DNA from: Nitrospirota bacterium
GTDB taxonomy: Bacteria; Nitrospirota; Nitrospiria; Nitrospirales; Nitrospiraceae
DNA length: 35,734 nt
Reading direction: 5' to 3'
Assembly (NCBI GenBank): GCA_005877775.1
Contig: VBOJ01000016.1
Span: 1 to 35,734 of the forward strand
Shown: positions 1-8,488 of the stretch, piece after piece
Layout: every line of letters begins with the position of its first letter
Numbering within the stretch: the stretch's first letter is position 1
Made by a program: the position numbers and the translations under genes
Notes under the pieces: generated by a model
The model's database searches: none
Told to the model about the DNA's origin: nothing
Seen by the model: the letters and a program-made list of their open reading frames with translations, nothing else

Positions 1-377
1 TCGAAGTTGGTCAGGACGGTGACGGCCAAGAGCCGGAGCCTGGATTCTCTCCCGCCTGCCCGGCGGCCTTCGACCGCTGCCAGGAGCGCCTTACGGTTGG
101 CGTGAACCGTCAGAAACTCCACGCCTAGCTCAGCCACCTGCGCAGTCGCCCGCCGGACGGTCTCCTCGATGTCCAAGAACTTGAGGTCAAGAAAGACGCG
201 CTGGCCCCGCGCGATCGCTCGACGCACCACGTCAGGGCCCGCTGCGGCAAACAGTTCGAGCCCGATCTTGACGAAGCGGACTCTCCCTTCAACCAGACTC
301 AGAAACCGCTCGGCCTCATCGGCTGATGGCACATCCAGAGCAAGGATCAGTCTATCCCTCGCGTCGATGTTCGACAT
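1..377 (-). CDS. pyrF: Orotidine 5'-phosphate decarboxylase, N-terminal part
   Basis: The enzyme decarboxylates OMP to UMP, the last step of de novo pyrimidine synthesis, in the cytoplasm. The gene runs off the left edge, so only about 125 residues are visible. The translation opens MSNIDARDRLILALDVPS, the typical first beta strand with its substrate-binding Asp. It then reads FVKIGLELF, and carries the family's DxKxxDI catalytic motif as DLKFLDIEETV. The visible part ends in the LLAVTVLTNF strand, which matches the family's LTVLTS region. The ATG at 377 is preceded by CCTGGAGGACC, a strong ribosome binding site, which fixes the start. The missing C-terminal half would contain the phosphate-binding loop. 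I see no oddity in the visible part. Confidence 0.93.
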   Translation of the reverse strand, partial: MSNIDARDRLILALDVPSADEAERFLSLVEGRVRFVKIGLELFAAAGPDVVRRAIARGQRVFLDLKFLDIEETVRRATAQVAELGVEFLTVHANRKALLAAVEGRRAGGRESRLRLLAVTVLTNF

Positions 378-399
378 GGTCCTCCAGGAAGTATCCGTA

Positions 400-460
400 A
401 TTCGTCATCCGTCATTCGCTACAGATGACGAATGGTTGATGGTTAATGGCTGATGGTTTA
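400..460. repeat. Spacer with inverted and quasi-tandem short words
   Basis: ATTCGTCAT at 400-408 is exactly inverted as ATGACGAAT at 425-433. It is followed by degenerate tandem words (ATGGTTGATGGTTAATGGCTGATGG). The same ATGGCTGATGG wording recurs at about 6990-7020, where it runs into the 5' end of the HAD gene. It lies between the divergent pyrF and rpsT genes. No coding role is seen. Confidence 0.6.
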
Positions 461-564
461 TGAGGACTAACTCTCAGAACATTCACCATCGACAATTGAC
501 CATTCTGCGTCGGCGATCGACCATCACCTATTGAGCATTGATGACTGACGTTTCCCCAGCAAGC

Positions 565-594
565 TTGACCAACCTCAGGCTCCTATGTTACAAG
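565..594 (+). promoter_or_regulatory. Possible sigma-70-type promoter for rpsT
   Basis: TTGACC at 565-570 and TACAAG at 589-594 are 18 bases apart, about 30 bases upstream of the rpsT ATG. The match to the consensus is only moderate, and no other promoter was identified for this gene. Confidence 0.3.
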
Positions 595-623
595 ATGCAC
601 TCTTTTCAACTCGAGAGCGATCC

Positions 624-902
624 ATGCCGGTCATTCATAAATCGACCATCAAGCGGGCGCGGCAGACCCTCAGACGTACTCAGCGGAACAGAGCGGTGTC
701 GAGCGTGGTGAGAGGCGTCATGAAGAAGGTGCTGGCTGCCGTGGAAGAGAAGAACCGCCAGGAGGCCACGGCTCTCCTGCGCGAGGCCACCGCGGCCCTG
801 AGCAAAGCCGTCTCCAAGGGAGTGCTCAAACGCAACACCGCCTCCCGTCGGATCTCCCGCCTTGCCGCGAGAGTCAACTCGATGGCTGCCGCCCGGACCT
901 AA
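624..902 (+). CDS. rpsT: 30S ribosomal protein S20
   Basis: S20 is a primary-binding protein of the small ribosomal subunit that contacts 16S rRNA. The 92-residue product begins MPVIHKSTIKRARQTLRRTQ, the usual S20 opening rich in Lys and Arg. It continues as basic helices with the Ala-rich C-terminal helix typical of the family. Length and composition fit S20, usually about 85-95 residues. The ATG at 624 is chosen because the conserved N-terminus starts there; the upstream in-frame ATG at 585 would add 13 unconserved residues. The last 29 bases overlap the 3' end of the convergent holA gene. Confidence 0.95.
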   Translation: MPVIHKSTIKRARQTLRRTQRNRAVSSVVRGVMKKVLAAVEEKNRQEATALLREATAALSKAVSKGVLKRNTASRRISRLAARVNSMAAART

Positions 903-2001
903 TGGTCCGGACGTTCGAGATCGGTCTCGTTCCACCTGCTTTTCCCCCTTCCGGGGCGCGAACACTGGTTGACTCCGGCATCCGTTGACCGGCTCCACCA
1001 GGACGGTCGCATAACGAGAACAACAACGACTCCATCACCCGCGCTGGCCTGCCAGCGCTGCCCCCTTTCAAGCGAGCATCTGCTTCTGCAAACATCTGAA
1101 AGGCCGCCCGTAGATGGGGCTCAGAGAAGTGCCGGACCCGATGGTCCGTTTCCACTCCCCTCTGCCGTTGCGAGTCCCTGGCTTTCCAGATTTGTCGATA
1201 TTGCCAGGCCAGTGAGCCAAGGATGCGAAGCGGCGCCTCTCCCGCCTCCAGATTTCTGGCAAGGATGCGGAGCGCGCGGCCACGGTCCCGAGCGGCAATC
1301 GCCTCGGCCAGATCAAAGACCGACGCCCCCGGCTCGCCTCCCCTGACTGCCTCCACGTCCGCCGGGCTTGCTTCGGTCCCTTCTGGCATATAGACCGCCA
1401 GCTTCTCCAACTCGCGTCGAACCCGATAGAGAGCGCCGCCCGCCAGGTCTTTGAGCGAAACCGCCAATTCTTTCATCAGCAGGATCGCCTCCTCGTTGAG
1501 CCGGACGCCCGCCCGCTCGGCCTCGCGCCTGATCCAATCCATGAGGTGATGATCGGGCAGGCTTGAGCACTCGACCGTGACGGCTCGTTCCTTCAGCGCT
1601 TTCGTAAATCTCTGCCGTCTGTCCAACTTCGCAGCCACGAACACCAGCGTGGTAGAGTCGCAGGGATGGTCGAGATAGGGCAGCAGGGCGTCGCGCTCGC
1701 GCGCCGGCAGTCTGTCCGCTGCTTTGACCATGACCAACCGGCGTTCACCGAACATCGGCGCTTCGCTCGCGCGAGCCAGAATCTCGGCCGCGTCGCTTTC
1801 GTCGCCGTACAGGACGTCATAGTTGAAGTCTTCCCCATCCGCTCCACCCAGAACGGCCGCCTTGATCGTCGCGACCGCCTGATCCCGCAAGCAATCCTCC
1901 ATCTCCCTCGTCTCGCCCGACTTTTTCTCCTCGCCGGAGACTAAGTAGAGAGGTTGGATGCCATGGTGCGTGATAGCGGATTGCAGGTCGTAAACTTTCA
2001 C
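874..2001 (-). CDS. holA: DNA polymerase III subunit delta
   Basis: The delta subunit is the clamp-loader wrench that opens the beta sliding clamp during replication. The translation has the HolA plan: an N-terminal AAA+-like strand (YLVSGEE), a central region with MFGERRLVMVKAADRLP and LVFVAAKLDRRQRF, and the C-terminal collar helices around FDLAEAIAARDRGRALRIL and RILGSLAWQYRQIWKAR. The GTG at 2001 is chosen because AGAGGACGCCG lies directly upstream. A GTG at 2019 would add six residues and has no ribosome binding site. It follows lptE by 27 bases, so leuS, lptE and holA look like one transcription unit. The last roughly 40 residues, after MESLLFSLC, are unlike normal HolA ends and read into the 3' end of rpsT on the opposite strand. 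Confidence 0.9.
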   Translation of the reverse strand: MKVYDLQSAITHHGIQPLYLVSGEEKKSGETREMEDCLRDQAVATIKAAVLGGADGEDFNYDVLYGDESDAAEILARASEAPMFGERRLVMVKAADRLPARERDALLPYLDHPCDSTTLVFVAAKLDRRQRFTKALKERAVTVECSSLPDHHLMDWIRREAERAGVRLNEEAILLMKELAVSLKDLAGGALYRVRRELEKLAVYMPEGTEASPADVEAVRGGEPGASVFDLAEAIAARDRGRALRILARNLEAGEAPLRILGSLAWQYRQIWKARDSQRQRGVETDHRVRHFSEPHLRAAFQMFAEADARLKGGSAGRPARVMESLLFSLCDRPGGAGQRMPESTSVRAPEGGKAGGTRPISNVRTIRSGRQPSS

Positions 2002-2028
2002 CGGCGTCCTCTGGAACACCAGGCTACG

Positions 2029-2676
2029 TTACTTCGCAGCCGGTCCGTTTCTGCCAGACTCGGACGAGCGGGTCGGACCAACCGTGGACCCGCTGGCGCT
2101 GGTCGCCGCGGGACTCGTGGCCGATGACCGGCTCTGGGTCCGCTCAAGATGGTTCAAAAACTGCGTGGCCAGGTCCTCGGCAATCAACCGGCCCGCTTGC
2201 TCTACAGCTCGGGTCTGCAGCACGCGATTGAACTGCAGATCGTTGGTGACGAAGAACTCCGAGGACGCCGTGGCGGTCTGCGCCCAGATCGCTTTTCCGG
2301 TTCGGGCCTCTTCCACCTTGGCAGTCACCGTGACCGTGACCCGGCTTTCCAGCGTGATGGTTTGGGAAAAGGCGATCGTAGGGATGCTCACCGACAAGAT
2401 GGATCCCTTGAGGACGAGATCGGCGTCCTCCAAGCGCGGGACGATGCGGGCCCCGCTCCCAGCGGAGAACTCGTGACGTACATAGTTGGTGTATTTGTGT
2501 TCAAGATTCGGTTCAAAGCTCTTATTTTCGAAAAACTGGATGACCATGCGGGGCGCTGTCGCTTGAGCCGCTGCCTCAGGAGCACCTCCGAGAGTCGGCC
2601 CCGCCCCCTCGACCGCAAATCGGTACCCGCATCCACTAACCGTTAAGGCCAGAAATCCAGCAATGAGGCTCCCCAT
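2029..2676 (-). CDS. lptE: LPS-assembly lipoprotein LptE-like
   Basis: LptE is the outer-membrane lipoprotein that plugs the LptD barrel and helps deliver lipopolysaccharide to the cell surface. Taking the ATG at 2676, the product starts MGSLIAGFLALTVSGCGYRF. This is a short hydrophobic signal followed by a lipobox with Cys16, and the Cys-Gly-Tyr-Arg-Phe that opens many LptE proteins. Downstream it has the LptE pattern of a conserved FENKSFEPNLE strand, a DLVLKGSILSVSIPTIAFS strand and a C-terminal helix LAEDLATQFL-like stretch. The C-terminus is a Ser/Thr-rich tail. The frame stays open up to 2856, but the upstream part reads through a palindromic repeat and is probably untranslated. No strong ribosome binding site is seen at 2676. 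The gene sits between leuS and holA, a common neighbourhood for lptE. Confidence 0.82.
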   Translation of the reverse strand: MGSLIAGFLALTVSGCGYRFAVEGAGPTLGGAPEAAAQATAPRMVIQFFENKSFEPNLEHKYTNYVRHEFSAGSGARIVPRLEDADLVLKGSILSVSIPTIAFSQTITLESRVTVTVTAKVEEARTGKAIWAQTATASSEFFVTNDLQFNRVLQTRAVEQAGRLIAEDLATQFLNHLERTQSRSSATSPAATSASGSTVGPTRSSESGRNGPAAK

Positions 2677-2727
2677 GCACAGATTAGAAATTTTGATCTT
2701 CTCCCAATCTATCCACGGGGTGGACGG

Positions 2728-2790
2728 GTTGCCCTTGACTGAGCGCGTCATCACCCGTTGCATTTCAAAGGGCAACGGGTACCCGGCACA
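2728..2790. repeat. Palindromic repeat, GCAACGGGT family, copy A
   Basis: ACCCGTTGC at 2753-2761 pairs perfectly with GCAACGGGT at 2772-2780 across a 10-base loop, followed by ACCCGGCA. A second partner GTTGCCCTT at 2728-2736 can pair with AAGGGCAAC at 2768-2776, giving an alternative fold. Related copies lie at 28448-28480 and 31849-31880. It is in the leuS-lptE spacer. Confidence 0.7.
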
Positions 2791-2845
2791 TTCCGATTGT
2801 GCGCGCTCCGCGATCACGGAGGGCGACCCATCCACCCCATCCTCA

Positions 2846-5287
2846 TCACAGCACAAAGTTCACCAGCCTCTTCTCGACGTAAATGACCTTGCGCGGCTGC
2901 TTCCCTTGCAGCCATTCCGCGAGCTTCGCGTCCTGACGAGCCAATCTGACCACCTGCTCCTCGCTGGAATCGGCCGGCACCTCGATCTTGCTGCGCAGCT
3001 TGCCGTTGACCTGAATTGGAATGGTCAAGCGTTCACTCGCGACGAGCGCGGGGTCGTACTGTGGCCACAGCTCCTTCGCAACACTCGGTGCCTTACCCAG
3101 ACGCTCCCATAATTCTTCGGCGATGTGCGGCGCGAAGGGTGAGAGCAGCAACACGAAGGGCTCGAGGAGTGCCCGCGGACGTTTCTCAAGCTTGGTCATC
3201 TCGTTCGTGAACACCATCATTTGGGCGATGGCCGTGTTAAAACGCAGCTCTTCCAGGTCCTCTGTGACCTTCTTGATCGTTTGGTGCAACAGGCGACGCT
3301 GTTCGAGCGAAGGCTCGGCCTCGATGACGGCGCGGCTCAGGCCGCCGCCCTCGTTCACCATCAGCCTCCAGACCCGATCTAGGAAGCGGGTGATACCCTC
3401 CACCCCCCTGGTGCTCCATGGCTTCATCGCCTCAAGCGGGCCCATGAACATTTCGTAGAGACGCACGGCGTCCACCCCGAACTGGTCCATCATCTCGTCG
3501 GGATTGACCACGTTCCCCCGCGATTTCGACATCTTTTGGTTGTCCTCGCCCAGCACTGTGCCCTGATGGACGAGCTTCGTAAAGGGTTCGGGCGTGCTCG
3601 CCACCCCGATGTCATACAGCACCTTGTGCCAGAAGCGCGCGTAGAGCAGGTGCAGCACCGCATGCTCGCTTCCACCGATGTAGAGATCCACCGGCATCCA
3701 GTACCGTTCCTTGGCAGGATCCACGAGTTGGCGGCCATTCTTCGGGTCGATGAAGCGCAGGTAGTACCAGCAGGAGCCGGCCCACTGCGGCATCGTATTG
3801 GTCTCGCGGCGTGCAGGCTTGCCGGTGGCCGGATCGGTCGTGTTGACCCACGCCGTGAGATTGGCGAGCGGACTTTCTCCGGTTCCTGACGGCTTGAAGT
3901 TGTTGGTCTCGGGAAGCTTCAGAGGCAGTTGCTCTTCCGGCAGCGGACGCGGCTCACCGTCCACCCAGACAATCGGGAACGGCTCACCCCAGTAACGCTG
4001 ACGGGCGAACAACCAGTCTCGCAGCTTGTAGGTGACCGCCCTCCGCCCCTTGCGCGTGGCCTCGAGCCACTCAGTGATCTTGGGGATCGCCTCAGTGGGA
4101 TTCAGGCCGTTGATGGAGAATGAGCCGTCAGAGGTCGTCGAGTTCACGACCGTACCCTGGTCGATTTCAACGAAGGCTTCCTTCGCCACATTGCCGCCCG
4201 CAATGACTTCGCGGATGGGCAGCGAGTAGGTGCGGGCGAACTCCCAGTCTCGCTGGTCGTGCGCGGGGACTGCCATGATCGCCCCAGTACCGTAGGTCAT
4301 GAGCACATAGTCGGCGATCCAGATGGGCAGGCGTTCGTTGTTCACCGGATTGACGGCATAGCCGCCGGTGAACACGCCGGTCTTCTCTTTCTCTAGATCC
4401 TGGCGTTGCAGATCGCTCTTGCGTGCCGTCGTCTCTCGGTAGGCCAACACCTCAGCACGTCGCTCCCGAACAGTCACCACGTCTACCAGCGGGTGTTCAG
4501 GCGCAAGCACCATGTAAGTGGCACCGAAGAGCGTGTCAGCACGGGTGGTGAAGATCCGAATATTGCCCTTCACCCCAATGAGGGGAAACTCCACTTCGGC
4601 GCCCAGTGAGCGACCGATCCAATTCTTCTGCATCTCGAGCGTGCTTGCAGGCCAGTCAACCAGCTTCAGGTCTTCGAGCAAGCGATCCGCGTATGCCGTG
4701 ATCTTGAGCACCCATTGGCGCATGGGTTTGCGGATGACTTCAAAGCCTCCCACCTCGCTCCGCCCGTCCACGATTTCCTCGTTGGCCAGCACGGTGCCAA
4801 GCTCCGGACACCAATTGACCGGCACCTCCGCCACATAGGCCAACCCGCGCTCGAAGAGCTTGAGAAAGATCCACTGCGTCCAACGGTAATAACTGGGATC
4901 GGTGGTACTAATTTCACGCTCCCAGTCATAGGAGAGCCCAGCCCGCTTCATTTGCCGCCGGAAGGTAGCGATATTCTCGGCCGTGGTCATCGTCGGGTGG
5001 ATCCCGGTTTTCACTGCGTACTGTTCCGCAGGTAAGCCGAAGGCATCCCAGCCCATGGGGTGCAGCACATTGAAGCCCCGCATACGCTTGTAGCGGGAGA
5101 CAATATCGGTGGCGGTGTAGCCTTCGAGGTGGCCGACGTGTAGTCCAGAACCGGAGGGGTAGGGAAACATGTCCAGGCAATAGAACTTCGGACGAGCCGG
5201 ATCCTCCATGACCCGGAACGTGCCTTGCTCCCCCCAGTAGGCCTGCCACTTGGCTTCAACCGTCCGGTGATCGTACGCCTTACCCAT
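2846..5287 (-). CDS. leuS: Leucyl-tRNA synthetase
   Basis: This class I synthetase charges tRNA-Leu with leucine and edits misacylated products. At 813 residues it has the usual bacterial length. The HIGH-type signature is HVGH at residues 50-53, inside [23 protein letters not shown]1 editing insertion follows, with [20 protein letters not shown]. The KMSKS loop is exact at residues 585-589 ([11 protein letters not shown]). The C-terminal anticodon-binding region ends [13 protein letters not shown], typical of LeuRS. The start ATG at 5287 gives the expected [15 protein letters not shown] opening. It is the first gene of the leuS-lptE-holA series and is divergent from the methyltransferase gene. 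Confidence 0.98.
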   Translation of the reverse strand: MGKAYDHRTVEAKWQAYWGEQGTFRVMEDPARPKFYCLDMFPYPSGSGLHVGHLEGYTATDIVSRYKRMRGFNVLHPMGWDAFGLPAEQYAVKTGIHPTMTTAENIATFRRQMKRAGLSYDWEREISTTDPSYYRWTQWIFLKLFERGLAYVAEVPVNWCPELGTVLANEEIVDGRSEVGGFEVIRKPMRQWVLKITAYADRLLEDLKLVDWPASTLEMQKNWIGRSLGAEVEFPLIGVKGNIRIFTTRADTLFGATYMVLAPEHPLVDVVTVRERRAEVLAYRETTARKSDLQRQDLEKEKTGVFTGGYAVNPVNNERLPIWIADYVLMTYGTGAIMAVPAHDQRDWEFARTYSLPIREVIAGGNVAKEAFVEIDQGTVVNSTTSDGSFSINGLNPTEAIPKITEWLEATRKGRRAVTYKLRDWLFARQRYWGEPFPIVWVDGEPRPLPEEQLPLKLPETNNFKPSGTGESPLANLTAWVNTTDPATGKPARRETNTMPQWAGSCWYYLRFIDPKNGRQLVDPAKERYWMPVDLYIGGSEHAVLHLLYARFWHKVLYDIGVASTPEPFTKLVHQGTVLGEDNQKMSKSRGNVVNPDEMMDQFGVDAVRLYEMFMGPLEAMKPWSTRGVEGITRFLDRVWRLMVNEGGGLSRAVIEAEPSLEQRRLLHQTIKKVTEDLEELRFNTAIAQMMVFTNEMTKLEKRPRALLEPFVLLLSPFAPHIAEELWERLGKAPSVAKELWPQYDPALVASERLTIPIQVNGKLRSKIEVPADSSEEQVVRLARQDAKLAEWLQGKQPRKVIYVEKRLVNFVL

Positions 5288-5481
5288 AGGAACTCGGTTG
5301 GATCGTTATAAAGTCGTCATGTCGTCAAGTCCTCAAGTCTGGCCGGACATGTGGACTTTCGACTTTCTGACATTCGGACTTTCAGACTGAGAGCGCGAGA
5401 CGAATCTAACATAGACCGCGCAGGGCCACAAGATTGCCAGGGGCCGCTCCGATCAGAGTTTGCTATACTGCAGCGCGCGAT

Positions 5482-6099
5482 ATGGGCTTCTACGCCGATC
5501 ACGTCTTCCCGCGCCTGATGGAGTTGTGCCTGGGAACACACAAATTCCAGGAGCAGCGGGAACACGCCTTGGCTTCTGTGCGGGGAAATGTCCTGGAGAT
5601 CGGGTTCGGTACCGGCCTGAACCTACTGCACTACCCCAAGACAGTCACGTGCTTGACAGCGGTGGACCCGGCAACCCTTCTGCGAAACACTGTGGCCCAG
5701 CGGACCGCAGAACTCTCCTTCCCCGTGGAACTCCTCCACCTGAGCGCCGAGACGCTACCGTTTGAAGAGGGACGTTTCGACAGCGTCGTGAGCACCTTGA
5801 CCCTCTGCACAATCCCAGACCCCGTCGCTGCCCTGCGTGAAGTGCGGCGGGTGTTGAAGCCTGAGGGCACGTTCGTGTTCCTGGAACATGGACGGAGCGA
5901 CGATGAAACAATTGCGAAATGGCAGGACCGGCTGAATCCGATTCAGCGCATCATCGCCTGCGGCTGCAACCTCAACCGTCCGATTGGCGCGCTGATCCGA
6001 CAGGCTGGCCTGAGGCTGGATCGCCTGGATCGGTTTCAGATGCCAGGCATCCCGCGCATCGCCGGCGAGATGTATCGCGGGATCGCGATCCCCGCCTAG
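5482..6099 (+). CDS. SAM-dependent methyltransferase, METTL7/UbiE-like
   Basis: This is a class I SAM-dependent methyltransferase of about 205 residues. Motif I is VLEIGFGTGLNLLHYP, motif II is around LTAVDPATLL, and the post-motif region FDSVVSTLTLCTIPDPVAALREVRRVLKPEG is typical of the Methyltransf_11 group. The C-terminal part (FLEHGRSDDETIAKWQDRLNPIQ, then GCNLNRPIGALI) resembles the METTL7 branch rather than UbiE, so the substrate may be a small thiol or lipid, but this cannot be fixed from sequence. The ATG at 5482 begins MGFYADHVFPRLMEL, where similarity to the family starts. An upstream in-frame start at 5434 would add 16 residues of spacer-like sequence. A repeat cassette begins seven bases after its stop codon. 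Confidence 0.85.
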   Translation: MGFYADHVFPRLMELCLGTHKFQEQREHALASVRGNVLEIGFGTGLNLLHYPKTVTCLTAVDPATLLRNTVAQRTAELSFPVELLHLSAETLPFEEGRFDSVVSTLTLCTIPDPVAALREVRRVLKPEGTFVFLEHGRSDDETIAKWQDRLNPIQRIIACGCNLNRPIGALIRQAGLRLDRLDRFQMPGIPRIAGEMYRGIAIPA

Positions 6100-6149
6100 G
6101 CGAATGGCAATGGGCTATGGGGAAATTCTTGCTCGCTGGAGGTGCAATC

Positions 6150-6194
6150 ATGATCGCACGACCGACGCTCGCAATACTTTTTCGGGGTCTCTGA
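6150..6194 (+). CDS. Putative 14-residue peptide MIARPTLAILFRGL
   Basis: This is an ATG-to-TGA frame of 14 codons with GGAGG at 6138-6142, seven bases before the ATG. The twin at 20889-20933 encodes MIARPTLATLLRGL with its own GAAGGGG site. The last seven codons (six sense plus stop) differ at six positions between copies. Four of the six changed codons are synonymous (CTT/CTG, CGG/AGG, GGT/GGG, CTC/CTG) and two are conservative or near-conservative (ATA/ACA, TTT/TTG). That pattern suggests selection on the peptide, although two sequences are few. No known family is recognised. The peptide has one hydrophobic run and two arginines. Confidence 0.4.
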   Translation: MIARPTLAILFRGL

Positions 6195-6203
6195 AGCTGT
6201 AAG

Positions 6204-6237
6204 TGGGAAATGGTGCGGCGAAGCCGCGCCTTTTCCA
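6204..6237 (+). terminator. Intrinsic terminator-like hairpin in cassette copy 1
   Basis: GGTGCGGC (6212-6219) pairs with GCCGCGCC (6223-6230) across a GAA loop, followed by TTTT. An outer stem TGGGAAA (6204-6210) with TTTTCCA (6231-6237) extends it, so it could end transcription from both the methyltransferase side and the HAD side. Confidence 0.65.
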
Positions 6238-6320
6238 GCACGGAGCTTCAATGACACACAGGAAGGGTTAGCGAGCATAGATCGCGGAACGTCGGCGCAC
6301 CCAGGACGAGCTAAGAGCGC

Positions 6321-7019
6321 CTAGAGCCGATCGCCTGGAGCTAAGAGCTCGTGAAAACTCTCAATGGACTCATAGCGCGAGGAAGGCTGAGGAGGCTGGC
6401 GCGAGCTGGACTTCGAGCGGTGGTACAGGAACTTGACGCCGAACTTCTGGGCAGCAGCGAGGCAGGCCTCATCATCATCTATATAGAGGGACCGCGAGGG
6501 CTCAAATCCGAGAAGGCGCTGGCAGGTCGGCCAGAACTCAGGGCGCATTTTCAGGTAGCCTACCTCGAAGGCGTTGACGATACGATCCACGTACCGATCG
6601 ATCCTCGTCTTGGCCACTTTGATCTTTACGCCGGCGGCATGGGCGCTGGTGAGCAGATAGATGCGTTTGCCCTGTGCCCGGACGTGCCGGAGAAAGTCCA
6701 CCGAGTCTGGGTGGAACGCGATCAGATAATCGAGCTCTTTCGTCAGCGCCACCACATCAATGTCCAAAGTTTTGGTCCAATAATTCAGATCCGTCCAGTC
6801 CAGCTCTCCTTCGACGGCTCGATACATCGCCAGTAACCGCTCCCGCGCGTCTTCCACCATCAAACCGTGTTTGGCTGCGTAGCGCCTGGGCAACTCCTCC
6901 TCGAAGAAGAAATTGTCGAAGTGCCGGTCCAGGAGGGTCCCGTCCACATCCAGCAACACGTCATCCACGCGGCTCCAGTCGAAGAGCTTATGGCTAATGG
7001 CTGATGGCTGATGGTTCAT
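6321..7019 (-). CDS. HAD-family GMP/IMP nucleotidase-like phosphatase (YrfG-like)
   Basis: This haloacid-dehalogenase hydrolase probably dephosphorylates a nucleoside monophosphate. Motif I is DDVLLDVDGTLLD, motif II sits in YLLTSAHAAGVK, the lysine region in VGYLKMRPEFW, and the acidic motif IV in SLYIDDDEACLAAAQKFG. The run from DGTLLDRHFDNFFFEEELPRRYAAKHG follows the E. coli YrfG pattern closely, including a Trp-rich cap segment (DWTDLNYWTKTLDID). From the ATG at 7019 the first residues MNHQPSAISHK are encoded by the ATGGCTGATGG spacer repeat, so the true start may lie a little further in. A TATACT sequence sits only about nine bases upstream of this ATG. The gene is divergent from der. 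Confidence 0.83.
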   Translation of the reverse strand: MNHQPSAISHKLFDWSRVDDVLLDVDGTLLDRHFDNFFFEEELPRRYAAKHGLMVEDARERLLAMYRAVEGELDWTDLNYWTKTLDIDVVALTKELDYLIAFHPDSVDFLRHVRAQGKRIYLLTSAHAAGVKIKVAKTRIDRYVDRIVNAFEVGYLKMRPEFWPTCQRLLGFEPSRSLYIDDDEACLAAAQKFGVKFLYHRSKSSSRQPPQPSSRYESIESFHELLAPGDRL

Positions 7020-7129
7020 GGCTGAAGAGTATACATCAGTTATATTCTCTCTCACGACGACCGTTGTCTTACTCAAACATCCTGTGATACGGTTCCTTCC
7101 ACATCGTTCGGCTCATAACCTCTATCCCT

Positions 7130-8488
7130 ATGTCTTCCGAGCTATCAGCCATGAGCCATCACTCATCACTTCCCCCGGTGATTGCCATCATCGGGCGGCC
7201 CAACGTCGGCAAATCCACACTGTTCAACCGCGTGCTGGGAACCAGGAATGCCATCGTGGACGATGTGCCGGGGGTCACGAGGGACCGCAACTACACCGAC
7301 GGAACTTATCAAGGCCGTTCCTTCCGACTGGTGGACACGGGCGGCCTTGATCCCTCCGCCACCGAGGGCATGCTGTCTCTCATCCGCCGACAGTCTCAGC
7401 TCGCCATCGGCGAGGCCGACGTCCTGATCTTCCTCATGGACGGCCGAGAGGGCCTGAGTCCCGGCGACGAGGAGATCGTCGGCCTCCTGCGCGGGGTCGG
7501 CAAACCGGTCTTTTACGCGATCAACAAGATTGATACGCCCAAGTCGGAACCGCTGCTGGCGGACTTTTATCGTCTGGGACAAGAAACGTTGTACCCCCTC
7601 TCGGCCGAGCATGGCACAGGAGTGGATGAGCTCTTAGAAGCCATCCTCCCCCTGCTACCGCCCTCCAGCGAGGGAACGGACCCTTCGGAATCCCCACCGC
7701 GCATCGCCGTCGTCGGCCGGCCCAACGTGGGCAAGTCCACCCTGATCAACACGCTCCTCGGGCAGGACCGCATGGTGGTCTTCGAGCTTCCTGGGACAAC
7801 GCGGGATGCCATTGATACGCTCGTCAACTATCGAGGTCGGTCCTACATTTTGACCGACACAGCCGGCATCCGACGGCGTGGGCGCATCGAGCGGGGGATC
7901 GAAGGCTATAGCGTGGGTCGGGCGATGCGTGCGATGGGACGATCCGATGTCGCTCTGCTGCTGCTCGATGCGGTGGAGGGGATCACCGAGCAGGACACCA
8001 AAATCGCCGGCCTCGCCCTGAAGCAAGGCCGTGCGTGTATCGTGCTCGTGAATAAATGGGACCTCCGCCAGGGCAACGAGACCGCTCGCCAGCGATACGA
8101 ACTGGACCTCCGTCGGCGCCTGCCGTTCCTGCCCTGGGCGCCGGTCCTGTTCGGATCGGCCCTCAAACCTGATTCCATCAGCGAGGTCTTTCCGCTGGTT
8201 GACCAAGTAGTCACCGCCTTCACCACGCGCGCGCCGACCGGGCAGCTCAACAAATTCCTGCAGGAGGTGATCGAGCAGAACCCGCTGCCGGTGCGCAGAG
8301 GCAAGCCCAGCAAAGCCGTGAAATCGGTCTTCATGACCCAGGTTGCCACCAAGCCTCCCGTCTTCGCGCTCTTCGTCGGCCATCCTCAAGATGTCGGTAA
8401 GACCTACCTCCGGTTTCTGGAGAACCGTCTTCGCGAACAGTACCAGTTCTCCGGCTCCCCCATCCGCATTCTGGTCAGACAGAAGTAA
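7130..8488 (+). CDS. der: Ribosome biogenesis GTPase Der (EngA)
   Basis: Der is an essential double GTPase that acts in maturation of the 50S ribosomal subunit. The sequence holds two complete G domains. The first has GRPNVGKS at residues 22-29, DTGG at 69-72 and NKID at 132-135. The second has GRPNVGKS near 196-203, DTAG near 243 and NKWD near 300. A C-terminal KH-like domain ends FSGSPIRILVRQK, as expected. The total of 452 residues is normal for the family. The start is uncertain: ATG 7130, ATG 7151 and GTG 7178 are all in frame, none has a clear ribosome binding site, and the conserved part begins near residue 17. The extra N-terminal residues are low-complexity (MSSELSAMSHHSS). Confidence 0.96.
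   Translation: MSSELSAMSHHSSLPPVIAIIGRPNVGKSTLFNRVLGTRNAIVDDVPGVTRDRNYTDGTYQGRSFRLVDTGGLDPSATEGMLSLIRRQSQLAIGEADVLIFLMDGREGLSPGDEEIVGLLRGVGKPVFYAINKIDTPKSEPLLADFYRLGQETLYPLSAEHGTGVDELLEAILPLLPPSSEGTDPSESPPRIAVVGRPNVGKSTLINTLLGQDRMVVFELPGTTRDAIDTLVNYRGRSYILTDTAGIRRRGRIERGIEGYSVGRAMRAMGRSDVALLLLDAVEGITEQDTKIAGLALKQGRACIVLVNKWDLRQGNETARQRYELDLRRRLPFLPWAPVLFGSALKPDSISEVFPLVDQVVTAFTTRAPTGQLNKFLQEVIEQNPLPVRRGKPSKAVKSVFMTQVATKPPVFALFVGHPQDVGKTYLRFLENRLREQYQFSGSPIRILVRQK

Larger units (their letters stand above)
6106..6278 (+). repeat. 173 bp micro-ORF/hairpin cassette, copy 1
   Basis: This segment matches 20807-20977 read on the other strand, of nearly the same length (173 and 171 bp). Both open with GGCAATGGGC shortly after a gene's TAG stop codon. 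They share a near-identical block from AATTCTTGCTCG through a 14-codon reading frame, then a GC-rich hairpin, and both end GGGTTAGCGAGCAT. It lies between the convergent methyltransferase and HAD genes, so it is not a leader for a downstream gene. See the matching finding. Confidence 0.75.

Noticed and set aside
6150-6278. Cassette 1 as an amino-acid attenuator leader.
   Set aside because: No run of one regulatory amino acid, and the next gene downstream lies on the opposite strand.
7028-7033. TATACT on the minus strand as the -10 of the HAD gene promoter.
   Set aside because: No acceptable -35 at 16-18 bases, and the start of the gene itself is uncertain.
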